Shown here in pieces: positions 10,064 through 18,059 of a stretch of DNA of 64,000 nt (positions are counted from its first letter, which is position 1; each line of letters begins with the position of its first letter). Below the pieces are notes generated by a model that saw only the letters and a list, made by a program, of their open reading frames with translations, made no database searches and was not told the origin of the DNA. The stretch covers positions 1 to 64,000 of the forward strand of contig CAYTGL010000012.1 in the NCBI GenBank assembly GCA_964437335.1. Direction: 5' to 3'. The position numbers were made by a program, and so were the translations under genes. The stretch is from JAITWN01 sp964437335. Lineage in GTDB: Bacteria; Pseudomonadota; Gammaproteobacteria; SZUA-140.

Positions 10064-10801
10064 ATGACTACGAACTCGAAGATCGAATGGACGGAGCAGA
10101 CTTGGAACCCCACCATTGGCTGCACCAAGATCTCTCCCGGCTGCAAGCACTGCTATGCCGAGGTCATGGCACGGCGGTTACAGGCGATGGGAGTATATGG
10201 CTATGAAAACGGATTTCGCCTGCGGTTGATGCCCGAGCGCCTTGCCGAGCCTCTGGAACGTCGGAAACCGACGATCTATTTCGTGAACTCGATGTCGGAC
10301 CTGTTTCACGAGAAGGTCCCGTTCGACTATATCCACCGGGTATTCGAGGTAATGAAGCAGGCCTCGCAACATACCTTTCAATTATTGACCAAGCGTGCAG
10401 AGCGAATGGCGGAGTTTTGTCTTGAAACGGATGTGCCGGCCAATGTCTGGCTGGGCGTATCGGTTGAGGATATCGAACACGGTGTTCCGCGTATCGAGAT
10501 ATTGAGGGGAATTGATGCGAATGTGCGCTTTCTGTCCGTTGAGCCGCTGCTCGAAGACCTCGGCCAAATTAACTTGGCCGGGATTCATTGGGTAATCGTC
10601 GGTGGTGAATCCGGCTTTAAGGCGCGACCAATGAAGCGTACATGGGTGGATAATATCAAGCGCCAGTGCGATGAAGCGGGCACGGCCTTTTTCTTCAAGC
10701 AATGGGGAGCTTGGGGTGCGGACGGCCAGAAAAGATCGAAGAAGGCAAACGGACGGCGGTATCGTGGTCGGATTTGGGATGCTATGCCGATAGCTCTGTA
10801 G
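10064..10801 (+). CDS. DUF5131 (phage Gp37/Gp68-like) three-cysteine protein
   Basis: A 245-residue protein with the three-cysteine motif C20-x6-C27-x2-C30-Y (IGCTKISPGCKHCYAE), the arrangement that gives its partner TcmP its name and that recalls the cluster-binding motif of radical SAM enzymes without being one of the standard CxxxCxxC sites. Other conserved parts are YFVNSMSDLFHEKVP, QLLTKRAERM, VWLGVSVED and GGESGFKARPM near residue 185. The second half of the family signature, FFKQWGAWG, is present. It forms a tight pair with tcmP. Despite the phage-derived name, no other phage gene is near. Confidence 0.88.
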   Translation: MTTNSKIEWTEQTWNPTIGCTKISPGCKHCYAEVMARRLQAMGVYGYENGFRLRLMPERLAEPLERRKPTIYFVNSMSDLFHEKVPFDYIHRVFEVMKQASQHTFQLLTKRAERMAEFCLETDVPANVWLGVSVEDIEHGVPRIEILRGIDANVRFLSVEPLLEDLGQINLAGIHWVIVGGESGFKARPMKRTWVDNIKRQCDEAGTAFFFKQWGAWGADGQKRSKKANGRRYRGRIWDAMPIAL

Positions 10802-10908
10802 CTGGGACCGAGTACTGCCTATCGCCCCGACTCGGTCATCGCCTTCTCGAGCAGAACAATAGGGGACAGACCACAGTTTCCCAGGATCGAACCGTTGAGG
10901 TGATAGTC

Positions 10909-11175
10909 ATGAACCCCAGGGTCAAGAATGTCATTGCGTCACCGGACTATTTGCTGCACATCGAGTTCACGAATGGCGAGCATGGCGTCTACGACTGCTC
11001 GCAACTGCTGTCTTTTGGTGTATTCAGGGAACTGAAGGATCCCGAATATTTCCAGCAGGCGTCGGTCCTCGATGGCACTGTCGTATGGCCGAATGAGCAG
11101 GATATATGTCCTGATACCCTGTACCTCGATTCGTCCAGGAACGTGCCGCAGGGAGCCGAATCCCGATATTCATAA
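10909..11175 (+). CDS. DUF2442 domain protein
   Basis: An 88-residue protein, MNPRVKNVIASPDYLLHIEF then NGEHGVYDCSQLLSFGVFRE and VVWPNEQDICPDTLYLDS. This is the classical DUF2442 form (YxLxIxFxNGExxxxDxSxLL ... F..L.D...F......G.I.WPN..D..P..L). I start it at the ATG at 10909 because the domain begins there; the frame is open earlier without homologous character. Role unknown, often adjacent to DUF4160 or toxin-antitoxin genes. A second, divergent DUF2442 gene lies at 8197. Confidence 0.82.
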   Translation: MNPRVKNVIASPDYLLHIEFTNGEHGVYDCSQLLSFGVFRELKDPEYFQQASVLDGTVVWPNEQDICPDTLYLDSSRNVPQGAESRYS

Positions 11176-11196
11176 ACCCCGATCTGGAGAACCTCC

Positions 11197-11700
11197 ATGA
11201 AGATGTCGATGTACCAAGCCTCGGTACCCGTATTCGCGCATATGCTGAACAATCTCGCTACCATCCTGGAGAAGGCCGCCGCCCACGCCGAGGCCCGCAG
11301 GATAGACACCTCGGTGCTGGTCAACGGCCGTTTGTATCCCGATATGCTGCCCTTGTCGAAGCAGATACAGATCGCCTCGGACAACGCCAAGGGTTGCGCG
11401 GCGCGTCTGGCCGGGCTGGAACCGCCGAAGTATGAAGACACAGAGACGAGCTTTCCGGAACTGGTCGCTCGGCTGCGCAAGACCGTCGCCTACCTCGATA
11501 CCGTGAAGCCGGAACAGATCGACGGTTCGGAGGACAGGACGATCACGCTGAAGACGCACGCGGGTCCGCTGACGTTTACGGGCATCGCGTACCTGCTGGA
11601 GCGCGCGCTGCCGAGTGTCTTTTTCCATGTCACGACCGCCTATGCGATCCTCAGGCACAACGGCGTGGAGATCGGCAAGGACGACTTTCTCGGGAAGTAG
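11197..11700 (+). CDS. DUF1993 family protein, copy 1
   Basis: A 167-residue protein of the DUF1993 family, whose members have a DinB-like helical bundle and unknown function. Typical stretches: MYQASVPVFAHMLNNLATIL, SVLVNGRLYPDMLPLSKQIQ and HVTTAYAILRHNGVEIGKDD. The final motif T-x-x-Y-x-I-L-R-H-N-G-V-x-x-G-K-x-D-F-L-G is the family's most conserved part. A second copy at 15136 is identical at about 143 of 167 positions by my count. The pair brackets a 3.4 kb cassette. Start chosen at MKMSM, identical in both copies. Confidence 0.88.
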   Translation: MKMSMYQASVPVFAHMLNNLATILEKAAAHAEARRIDTSVLVNGRLYPDMLPLSKQIQIASDNAKGCAARLAGLEPPKYEDTETSFPELVARLRKTVAYLDTVKPEQIDGSEDRTITLKTHAGPLTFTGIAYLLERALPSVFFHVTTAYAILRHNGVEIGKDDFLGK

Positions 11701-11776
11701 AGCGGTAACTGGGACAGGTGTATGGTGCCGTCACGGATTCCAGCATAATATGGAAGACCCTCCCGGAGGGAGTTCC

Positions 11777-12397
11777 ATGGCCCTGATGCGACTCTGCTGT
11801 CTTCTGCTCCTGCTTGTGGTGTGGCCCGCGTACGCCGACGATGTCGATCGCGAGCTCGCCGAGGCGCGGGAAGTTTTCCTGCGCGCCGTGGATGGTGAGA
11901 AGCGGGCTGTGCGCGATGCAACCCTTCGCTTCAGGACATTGAGCCAGGACCATCCGCAGGAAGCGGTCTTTATTGCCTATCTGGGTGCCTGCACGACCTT
12001 GCAGGGCAGGGATGCGGCGAACCACATCGACAAGGGCCGTCTGACCGAGAGTGGTCTGCGCGAGATCGACCGGGCAAGGAAGCTTCTGTCGGCGGACACC
12101 GACCCCGTCCGGTACCTCGACACCCTGCTGGTGGCGGCGAATTCCTACATTCATATCCCGACCTTCTTCAACCGCCACCAGGAGGGCAAGCGGCTGTTGC
12201 AGGAGGACATCCTCGCCCATCCTGCCTTCGAAGAGATGGCGGGCGGCTTCCGGGCTGCGGCTTATATGGCCGCCGCGCTGGTTGCGCAAGGCGAGCGGGA
12301 TGAAGAGGCCTACCGGCGCTATCTGGAAGAAAGTGTCGCCGCCGACCCCGAGGGCCGTGACGGCCGTCTCGCGAGCAGGCTTCTCGAAGAAGGCTAG
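11777..12397 (+). CDS. Secreted TPR-like protein of unknown function
   Basis: A 206-residue protein with a clear signal peptide (MALMRLCCLLLLLVVWPAYA, cleavage about residue 20) and a mature part rich in alpha helices with spaced alanine and leucine positions, resembling a short tetratricopeptide array: ARKLLSADTDPVRYLDTLLV, RAAAYMAAALVAQGERDEEA, RYLEESVAADPEG. The start at 11777 follows CGGAGGG at good spacing and gives the signal peptide; the frame itself opens earlier at 11615. I do not recognise a specific family. Probably periplasmic, perhaps a scaffold or sensor. Confidence 0.7.
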   Translation: MALMRLCCLLLLLVVWPAYADDVDRELAEAREVFLRAVDGEKRAVRDATLRFRTLSQDHPQEAVFIAYLGACTTLQGRDAANHIDKGRLTESGLREIDRARKLLSADTDPVRYLDTLLVAANSYIHIPTFFNRHQEGKRLLQEDILAHPAFEEMAGGFRAAAYMAAALVAQGERDEEAYRRYLEESVAADPEGRDGRLASRLLEEG

Positions 12398-12410
12398 CGC
12401 CGGACCGCGC

Positions 12411-12470
12411 TTACTTATACCTTCTCACCAACCCCACCACTACCCCAAACACCTCCAACTCCCCCGAAGT
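12411..12470 (-). pseudogene. 3' remnant of a LexA-like gene
   Basis: Read on the minus strand this gives GELEVFGVVVGLVRRYK and a stop, the last 17 residues of a LexA-like repressor. The intact LexA-like gene at 8479 ends GELEVFGVVVGVVRRYR. DNA similarity holds over about 50 bases and then ends abruptly. Only the tail of the gene survives. Confidence 0.8.
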
Positions 12471-12493
12471 CACAATTTGTGATCTTGAAGTAC

Positions 12494-12520
12494 GTAGCAA
12501 AATAAGCTACATTCGTAGCT
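12494..12520. promoter_or_regulatory. Repeated half-sites before the HEPN-MNT operon
   Basis: GTAGC (12494-12498), GCTAC (12506-12510) and GTAGCT (12515-12520) alternate in orientation just before the start at 12524. Adjacent copies form two small inverted repeats. They are good candidates for binding of the winged-helix domain of the gene that follows, as toxin-antitoxin operons usually repress themselves. Confidence 0.45.
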
Positions 12521-12523
12521 AAA

Positions 12524-13153
12524 ATGAAAACACAGGCCTCCATCGATCTCGCTACCCTGTTTTTCGGCGCCTACCGTCGTCAGGTGCTGGGCCTGTTGTT
12601 GCTGCATCCCGATGAATCGTTTCACTTGCGCGAGATTGCGCGGATTACGAATACCCAGCCTGGTACCCTTCGGCGCGAGCTCTCGCAGTTAACCGAGGCC
12701 GGCGTGCTGAGCCGCGAGAGGGTAGGTAATCTGGCGCGTTACCGGGCCGATCCGGCGTGTCCGATCTACGAGGAGTTGCGCGGGATTCTGAAGAAGACCG
12801 CCGGGGCGATCGATGTATTGCGGGAGGCGCTGGCTCCATTCGGTGACAAGATCTCCGCCGCTTTCGTTTATGGTTCTGTCGCGAGCGGTGGGGAGCGCCG
12901 CGCCAGCGATATTGATGTCATGGTGATCGGCACGATTTCCTTCGAGGAGGTTGTACAGGCATTACATCCTTGCCAGGAACGGTTGCGCCGTGAGATCAAT
13001 CCGAACGTCTATGGCCGGGATGAATACAGGAAAAAACGCCGGGAGAAGGACTCATTTTTGTCACGGGTGCTGGAGCGCCCCCGTTTGTTTATTCTAGGGA
13101 GGGAAGATGACCTTGGAAAATCTGGTTCGGATCGGAAAGCTGGCGCCGCATGA
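12524..13153 (+). CDS. MNT-type nucleotidyltransferase antitoxin with N-terminal HTH
   Basis: A 209-residue protein. Residues 1-75 are an ArsR-like winged helix (FHLREIARITNTQPGTLRRE). From about residue 112 there is a minimal nucleotidyltransferase: G117-S118 in FVYGSVASGGERR, followed by S-D129-I-D131 (ASDIDVMVIG). MNT antitoxins of the MntA type inactivate HEPN toxins by adding AMP groups. The next gene is a HEPN-like protein overlapping it by 47 bases, as expected. The HTH would allow self-repression through the half-sites just upstream. The last 20 residues, which run into the next gene, carry no domain. Confidence 0.85.
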   Translation: MKTQASIDLATLFFGAYRRQVLGLLLLHPDESFHLREIARITNTQPGTLRRELSQLTEAGVLSRERVGNLARYRADPACPIYEELRGILKKTAGAIDVLREALAPFGDKISAAFVYGSVASGGERRASDIDVMVIGTISFEEVVQALHPCQERLRREINPNVYGRDEYRKKRREKDSFLSRVLERPRLFILGREDDLGKSGSDRKAGAA

Positions 13154-13550
13154 GGTCTCACAGGAAGAGATCGCACGGCTTCTGACAGCGGTAAATCGAA
13201 ACCTGAAAGACGCGCGCAACGAGGATATCAGTCCGGAAGGGCGTTTTGATCTGGCGTACAAAGCAGTGATGCAATGTGGTCTCGCTGCGTTGATGGCAAG
13301 AGGATTTCGCCCGTCGACCAGCGAGCCTGGTCATCATGCAACGGTGATTCAGAGCCTGCCCAAGACAATTGGGCTATCGAGCGAACGCATGGCGGTTCTC
13401 GACAAGCTGCGCAGGAAAAGGAACCTGAGCGACTATACCGGTGAAGGGGTTAGCGAGGAAGAGACTGCCTCCTGTTTGCGAGCGGCGCAAGATCTGGCGT
13501 CGATACTGGAAGCATGGCTACATGAAAATCACCCTGAATTGATCGGTTGA
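13107..13550 (+). CDS. HEPN-like ribonuclease toxin
   Basis: A 147-residue helical protein, probable toxin partner of the MNT gene. The start follows GGGAGGGAAG at ideal spacing inside the end of the previous gene. Helices match HEPN domains: RFDLAYKAVMQCGLAALMAR and RMAVLDKLRRKRNLSDYTGE. The catalytic HEPN motif is normally R-x4-6-H; in HepT-type toxins it is R-x4-H-x-Y. Here the corresponding stretch R103-KRNL-S108-D-Y110 keeps Arg and Tyr but has Ser in place of His. Activity is therefore uncertain; the family pairing with MNT is firm. Confidence 0.78.
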   Translation: MTLENLVRIGKLAPHEVSQEEIARLLTAVNRNLKDARNEDISPEGRFDLAYKAVMQCGLAALMARGFRPSTSEPGHHATVIQSLPKTIGLSSERMAVLDKLRRKRNLSDYTGEGVSEEETASCLRAAQDLASILEAWLHENHPELIG

Positions 13551-13552
13551 TA

Positions 13553-14959
13553 TCAAGAAATATGACCAGCGGGCTTTGTATTCTTGAAGGAACCCTTGCC
13601 CTCTTGAAGAGGTTCGAATCTGATGACCTCCTTATCGACATGGCGCGTCAGCACGATGTCGAGATACACCGTCTCGTTCGCCCTGATTAGCTGGCTGAAC
13701 TGTCTGCCGGTAAACCGGAATTCGCAGGGCAGGTACCCTGCGAACCCCTGCGGCGGCTTTCCGGGGATGCCAAGAGATGGCCGCGCAACTACCTTTATGC
13801 CCAGTTCATTCGCATTCACCAGGACATCGTAGTTCATGTAATAGGTAAGCGCCTGGCTTCTGGGATTCTTCTGATGATCGACGTGGAAACCCTTTGGCAG
13901 CCGGTCAGGTCGGAAGCCGTCGCCGAGAAGGATGAGATCGTAGTCTCCGATCGCGCGTCCTTCATTGTCCCGGACCCTGAAAATAAACATCACGAAGCGC
14001 TGAGGCGTTCCGCCATGCTGCGCTGCATTGTCTGTTTGCGTGCTGGCGGTTAGCGTATCCAGGTCCGCAATGCGGTTTTCGTAATCCGCGACGTTCCTGA
14101 CGGCCAGGCATTTGACGATCTCGGAGACTACAGGCTTCGTGGATGCGTTGTTCGGTGTAACGCTTCGCATGATGCCTATCTTGTTTCCCGAATGGCTTGC
14201 TTTGGGTATGACGCCGAACGGCGTCGCCGGCGGACGGGATTTCTGTCTGGGAACGACCTTCAACACGTAATTACTGTCTGCGCCTTCAAAGCGTTCCTCG
14301 GTCTGCTTCAGGCGCATGAAGGTATAGTTCAGGTTCGCGCCGGCCAGCCGCACGACCCCGTCCGATCCCTTCTCGACGAGATAACTGTTCACGAAATCGT
14401 AAAAAGACTTGTCTATCGTTTCTCCGCTGAGGACAAACGGATAAAAATGGGCAGCGTCCAGATGGTAGCCGGTGAAGCTGTCCTGCAGATCCCATGCTTC
14501 GCTGCTGCCGAGACAGAGCCAGTTGAGTACTCCCTCGCCGGGCTCGATACCCTCGAACCATGATTTGATGCGGCCCACCCGGCTTCTTCCGATGACGGCC
14601 AGCGCGGAACCGTGGTTGGCGGGTGCCAGCATGACCAGGTGGCGTAACGGACATTGAGCCAGCTTGTCGGAGCCATAAAACATATCCACCCACCGGCGTA
14701 CGATAGGGCCGCCGGTAGAATGGGTGATGCAGGAAAACGTGCTGACCCCCTTGAGATCATTCTGTATCGCGAATTCCATTGCGCGGGCTATATCGTCAAG
14801 CGTCACTTCATCATGAAAGCTGATGTAGCGGCCCAGAAAAATATGCCGGGTTTCAATTTGCAACCCGCTTGCGGAGGCGGCTGCCTGTATGGCCTCGGGC
14901 AGTTGGCCGTAGGTATCCTTGCTGGTCACGCTCCAGCCATGTACGAAAATCAGAATCAT
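13553..14959 (-). CDS. Alpha/beta hydrolase (lipase-like) with long C-terminal domain
   Basis: A 468-residue protein. The N-terminal half is an alpha/beta hydrolase: oxyanion motif FVHGWS at residues 5-10 and the nucleophile Ser81 in ITHSTGGPIVRRW, as in DUF676/PGAP1-like lipases. From about residue 270 a separate region of predicted strands (RFVMFIFRVRDNEGRAIGDY, YDVLVNANELGIKVVARPS) may be a binding domain. No signal peptide, so probably cytosolic or secreted by a specialised system. It converges on the HEPN toxin with 2 bases between them. It could be a phospholipase effector; substrate unknown. Confidence 0.75.
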   Translation of the reverse strand: MILIFVHGWSVTSKDTYGQLPEAIQAAASASGLQIETRHIFLGRYISFHDEVTLDDIARAMEFAIQNDLKGVSTFSCITHSTGGPIVRRWVDMFYGSDKLAQCPLRHLVMLAPANHGSALAVIGRSRVGRIKSWFEGIEPGEGVLNWLCLGSSEAWDLQDSFTGYHLDAAHFYPFVLSGETIDKSFYDFVNSYLVEKGSDGVVRLAGANLNYTFMRLKQTEERFEGADSNYVLKVVPRQKSRPPATPFGVIPKASHSGNKIGIMRSVTPNNASTKPVVSEIVKCLAVRNVADYENRIADLDTLTASTQTDNAAQHGGTPQRFVMFIFRVRDNEGRAIGDYDLILLGDGFRPDRLPKGFHVDHQKNPRSQALTYYMNYDVLVNANELGIKVVARPSLGIPGKPPQGFAGYLPCEFRFTGRQFSQLIRANETVYLDIVLTRHVDKEVIRFEPLQEGKGSFKNTKPAGHIS

Positions 14960-15135
14960 GGTGTTCGCCCTGGGCGCGCTCCTGCGGTTTGGCGAGGTGT
15001 TGAAGATCCCTGGATATGGAGGGTATGCTAATCAGCGGGCGTTCGGTGGTCAAGGGAAAGGACCCGGCTCGTGACGCCCCATGATATCCTTTGGTTTTGG
15101 ATCAGATAGTCCGAACCCCACTCCGGAGAGCCCCT

Positions 15136-15639
15136 ATGAAGATGTCGATGTATCACGCCTCGGTACCCGTATTTACCCGCGCGCTGAACAATCTCGCCCG
15201 CATACTGGAAAAGGCTGCGGCGCACGCCGAGGCCCGCAAGATAGAGCCTTCGGTCCTGATCGGAGCGCGTCTGTATCCCGATATGCTGCCTTTGTCGAAG
15301 CAGATACAGATCGCTTCGGATAACGCCAAGGGGTGCGCGGCGCGCTTGGCCGGGCTGGAGCCGCCGAAGTATGAAGACAACGAGACGAACTTTCCGGAAC
15401 TGGTCGCGCGTCTGCGCAAGACCGTCGGCTATCTCGAATCCCTGAAACCGGAACAGATCGATGGCTCGGAGGACAAGTCGATCACACTGAAGACGCACAC
15501 CGGACCGCTGACGTTTCACGGCGCCGCCTACCTGCTGGAACGCGCCATGCCGAATGTCTTTTTCCATGTCACGACGGCCTATGCGATTCTCAGGCACAAC
15601 GGTGTCGAAATCGGCAAGGACGACTTTCTCGGGAAGTAG
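15136..15639 (+). CDS. DUF1993 family protein, copy 2
   Basis: A 167-residue paralogue of the protein at 11197, about 86 percent identical by hand count. The whole middle (SDNAKGCAARLAGLEPPKYE) and the end (FHVTTAYAILRHNGVEIGKD) are unchanged. Similarity begins a few bases before the start and stops at the stop codon, so the coding sequence itself is the repeated unit. The frame is open upstream to 15091, but the paralogue fixes the start at MKMSM. Function unknown; the next gene, yajD, follows at 19 bases. Confidence 0.88.
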   Translation: MKMSMYHASVPVFTRALNNLARILEKAAAHAEARKIEPSVLIGARLYPDMLPLSKQIQIASDNAKGCAARLAGLEPPKYEDNETNFPELVARLRKTVGYLESLKPEQIDGSEDKSITLKTHTGPLTFHGAAYLLERAMPNVFFHVTTAYAILRHNGVEIGKDDFLGK

Positions 15640-15658
15640 CTGACAGGCTGAAGCGGCT

Positions 15659-16036
15659 ATGGCGACTTCGGATAACGACAAGCTCGACAAGATAGTCAGC
15701 GAGTCGCGGCGCGCCCGTGATGATCGGGAACAGGGTTACCGTGAACGGGCGCTCAAGATGTATCCGCATATTTGCGGTCGCTGCGCTCGTGAGTTCACGC
15801 GCGTGAATCTGCATGAGCTGACTGTGCATCATCGCGATCATAATCACGGCAACAATCCCCTCGATGGCAGTAACTGGGAATTGCTGTGCCTGTATTGCCA
15901 CGACAACGAGCACCAGCGGCAACTGGAGGCGCAGCGGGGCAATACCTCAACGGCCGGCAGCAAGGGAGGGGCCGCCACTTTCAATCCGTTCGCCGACCTC
16001 AAATCCAGACTGGACAGCAAGCCGAAAGAGCGCTGA
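15659..16036 (+). CDS. yajD: YajD family HNH nuclease
   Basis: A 125-residue HNH-type nuclease-like protein. Seen: paired cysteines in ICGRCAREF (around residues 39-42), the HNH core ELTVHHRDHNHGNNPLDGSN, and the second cysteine pair in ELLCLYCHDNEH, so both zinc-holding knuckles and the catalytic histidine are present. It ends FNPFADLKSRLDSKPKE, the typical YajD tail. Length matches Escherichia coli YajD. Cellular role is not established; HNH proteins nick DNA. It marks the change from the accessory island to ordinary chromosome. Confidence 0.9.
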   Translation: MATSDNDKLDKIVSESRRARDDREQGYRERALKMYPHICGRCAREFTRVNLHELTVHHRDHNHGNNPLDGSNWELLCLYCHDNEHQRQLEAQRGNTSTAGSKGGAATFNPFADLKSRLDSKPKER

Positions 16037-16055
16037 CAGACAGGCTTGATCCCGT

Positions 16056-16907
16056 GTGAGTGTTTCGCAATCCGCCAGGGCTTCCATGGGACCGCTGTTA
16101 ACCCTGTCAGCGCATGAATCATTGCTGTCGGCGCTGTCCTCCGGCGTACCCGAAATCGAGTGTTCTTTCGACCTGGGCCGTTCTGTTACGACCGCTGCCG
16201 TAGGCGATGAAGGCTGGGTTTGGCAAGGCCGCTCTTTTCCGTATCTCGAAAAATGCAAGGAAAGAACCATCTATCACTGGCTGGATGGGGCATTTCACCC
16301 GGCGCAGCGTTTCACGACGTCGCTGATCAAGCTGGTGCCCACGCAGTGGGGCCCGCCGACCTTCGAGATCGATGGCATCAAGATGCTGCCCACCGCGCAA
16401 ACCTCTCCCTATGCTGACGCAGAATACAAGGTCGGGCTGATTCAGCCGCGCGGCAAGGTGATCCTGGATACCTGCGGAGGCCTGGGATATTTTGCCGCGT
16501 GGTGTGTGCAGCGCGGAGCGGAGCAGGTGCTTTCCTATGAGAAGAATCCCGACGTGATCTGGTTGCGGCGCCTGAATCCCTGGTCGCCCGTGGCCGATGA
16601 CGTGTTGACCCTGATCCAGGCGGACATTGCCGAGCAGATCGCAACGCTATCCGAAGGTTCGGTCGATGCCATTTTGCATGATCCGCCGCGCTTCGGTACC
16701 GCCGGAGAACTCTACTCGCAGGTGTTTTATGACCAGATGGCCCGGGTGCTGAAACGGAACGGCAGGCTGTTTCATTACACCGGAACGCCGAACAAGTTGA
16801 CCAGCGGCCGCGATGTGCCCAATGAGGTTGCAAAACGTCTGCGGCGTGCGGGTTTTGTCGCGGAGTTGAGCGGTGATGGTGTGCTGGCGACCCGTATCAG
16901 GTCCTGA
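16056..16907 (+). CDS. Class I SAM-dependent methyltransferase (spermidine synthase-like)
   Basis: A protein of up to 283 residues with a Rossmann-like methyltransferase core in its C-terminal half: glycine-rich loop VILDTCGGLGYFAAWCVQRG, acidic residue after strand 2 (VLSYEKNPDV), and catalytic-type DPPRFGT in DAILHDPPRFG, close to N6-adenine or guanine methyltransferase D/N-P-P-x motifs. The first 110 residues are a separate N-terminal domain. Starts at GTG 16056 or ATG 16086; neither has a strong ribosome site. Substrate unknown; nucleic acid or small molecule are both possible. Confidence 0.75.
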   Translation: MSVSQSARASMGPLLTLSAHESLLSALSSGVPEIECSFDLGRSVTTAAVGDEGWVWQGRSFPYLEKCKERTIYHWLDGAFHPAQRFTTSLIKLVPTQWGPPTFEIDGIKMLPTAQTSPYADAEYKVGLIQPRGKVILDTCGGLGYFAAWCVQRGAEQVLSYEKNPDVIWLRRLNPWSPVADDVLTLIQADIAEQIATLSEGSVDAILHDPPRFGTAGELYSQVFYDQMARVLKRNGRLFHYTGTPNKLTSGRDVPNEVAKRLRRAGFVAELSGDGVLATRIRS

Positions 16908-18051
16908 TCCGGCACGCAAGCGCAAGCGCGCGTTCAAGCTGCTCGCGCGGCGTATAAAAGTGAGGGGAGAAACGGATGCCGCCGCCGCGCCGGGCGCAAT
17001 GGACGCCGCCGTCGCGCAGCGCTTGGAACAGCCTCGCGGTGTCTGCCCCGGTCCGGCGGAAGATGACGATGCCGGAGCGCCGCGTCCCGTCTGCTGACGA
17101 AATCAACTCGAGGCTGTCCGCGGCCTCGATCAGTTCAATCAAATGACTGCTGTTATCGAGCACCGCCCGTTCGATATTTTCCATGCCCAGCTCGAGCAGC
17201 AGTTCGAGGCTGGCGTTCAGGCCATGGATGCCGAGCATATTGGGGCTGCCGCATTCAAAGCGCCGGGCGCTGCGGGCGATGCTCCAGTCGCGGCGATCAT
17301 AATCGCCGACGGCCTCGACCATATGCCAGCCGTACTGGGTCAGACGCAGGCGGTCGCGCATCGCGGGGCGCGTATAGAACAGCGCGACGCCTTCGGGTCC
17401 GAGCATCCACTTGTGTGCGTCGGCGACGACGACATCGGCCTGGATCGCATCGACATCGACGGACAGCGCGCCGACGCTCTGTATCGCGTCGACGCAGAAC
17501 ACGATGTCATGTTGCCGGCAGAACGCGCCGATGCGGGCGAGGTCCATGCGCAGACCGCTGGCGAATTGTACCGAGCTGACGGTGATCAGCCGCGTACGTT
17601 CGTCGGCAAGCGCAAACAGGGCGGTCTCGGGATCCGTTCCGGAATCAGGCGTGTCACCGATCGCGGCCTGGCGCAATTCGACGCCCTGGTCCGCGAGCGA
17701 TTCCCAGACGATTCGGTTGGACGGGAACTCCTGGTCGGTGGTCACGATGTTGTCGCCTGCCCGCCAGGGCATGCCGTAGGCGACGATGGAGAGCCCTTCC
17801 GAGGTGTTCTTCAGCAGTGCGATATCATCATCGGACGGGGCATTCAGCAGCGTTCGTGCGCGCGTGCGCAGCGCGGCTTCGGTGGCGGCCCAGCGCTCGT
17901 AATGGATGGGGCCATCCCGGTAGTTCTCCTGAGCGAAGGCCGCGACCCTGTCCGCGGTGCGTCGCGGCCACGGGGAAATACCGGCGTGGTTCAGGAAGAG
18001 GATGTCTTCACGCGCCGGAAATTCGTGCGCGATGGCCTCTGCCCATTGCAT
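16897..18051 (-). CDS. Class V aminotransferase (PLP-dependent)
   Basis: A 384-residue PLP enzyme of the aminotransferase class V / cysteine desulfurase fold. It opens LFLNHAGISPWPRRTADRVA, has a phosphate-binding region near LLKNTSEGLSIVAYG, a cofactor aspartate in IVFCVDAIQSVGAL and the cofactor lysine in VVADAHKWMLGPEG. The order fits isopenicillin-epimerase or SufS-like proteins without the desulfurase active-site cysteine loop, so desulfurase activity is doubtful. It overlaps the convergent methyltransferase gene by 11 bases. The neighbouring short Rossmann gene at 18060 precedes it by 8 bases on the same strand and may be co-transcribed. Confidence 0.85.
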   Translation of the reverse strand: MQWAEAIAHEFPAREDILFLNHAGISPWPRRTADRVAAFAQENYRDGPIHYERWAATEAALRTRARTLLNAPSDDDIALLKNTSEGLSIVAYGMPWRAGDNIVTTDQEFPSNRIVWESLADQGVELRQAAIGDTPDSGTDPETALFALADERTRLITVSSVQFASGLRMDLARIGAFCRQHDIVFCVDAIQSVGALSVDVDAIQADVVVADAHKWMLGPEGVALFYTRPAMRDRLRLTQYGWHMVEAVGDYDRRDWSIARSARRFECGSPNMLGIHGLNASLELLLELGMENIERAVLDNSSHLIELIEAADSLELISSADGTRRSGIVIFRRTGADTARLFQALRDGGVHCARRGGGIRFSPHFYTPREQLERALALACRIRT

Positions 18052-18059
18052 CGGATTGA

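Noticed and set aside
10064..10801. Prophage remnant suggested by the Gp37/Gp68 name
   Set aside because: No phage structural, lysis or integration genes nearby; the partner gene tcmP explains the context.
8479..12473. An integrated element bounded by the two LexA-like 3' ends
   Set aside because: The two ends are only about 80 percent similar and no integrase gene lies between; an att-site reading is not supported.
12470..12482. TCACAATTTGTGA as a CRP/FNR-type site
   Set aside because: The half-sites are in the reverse order of TGTGA-N6-TCACA; may be a chance palindrome.
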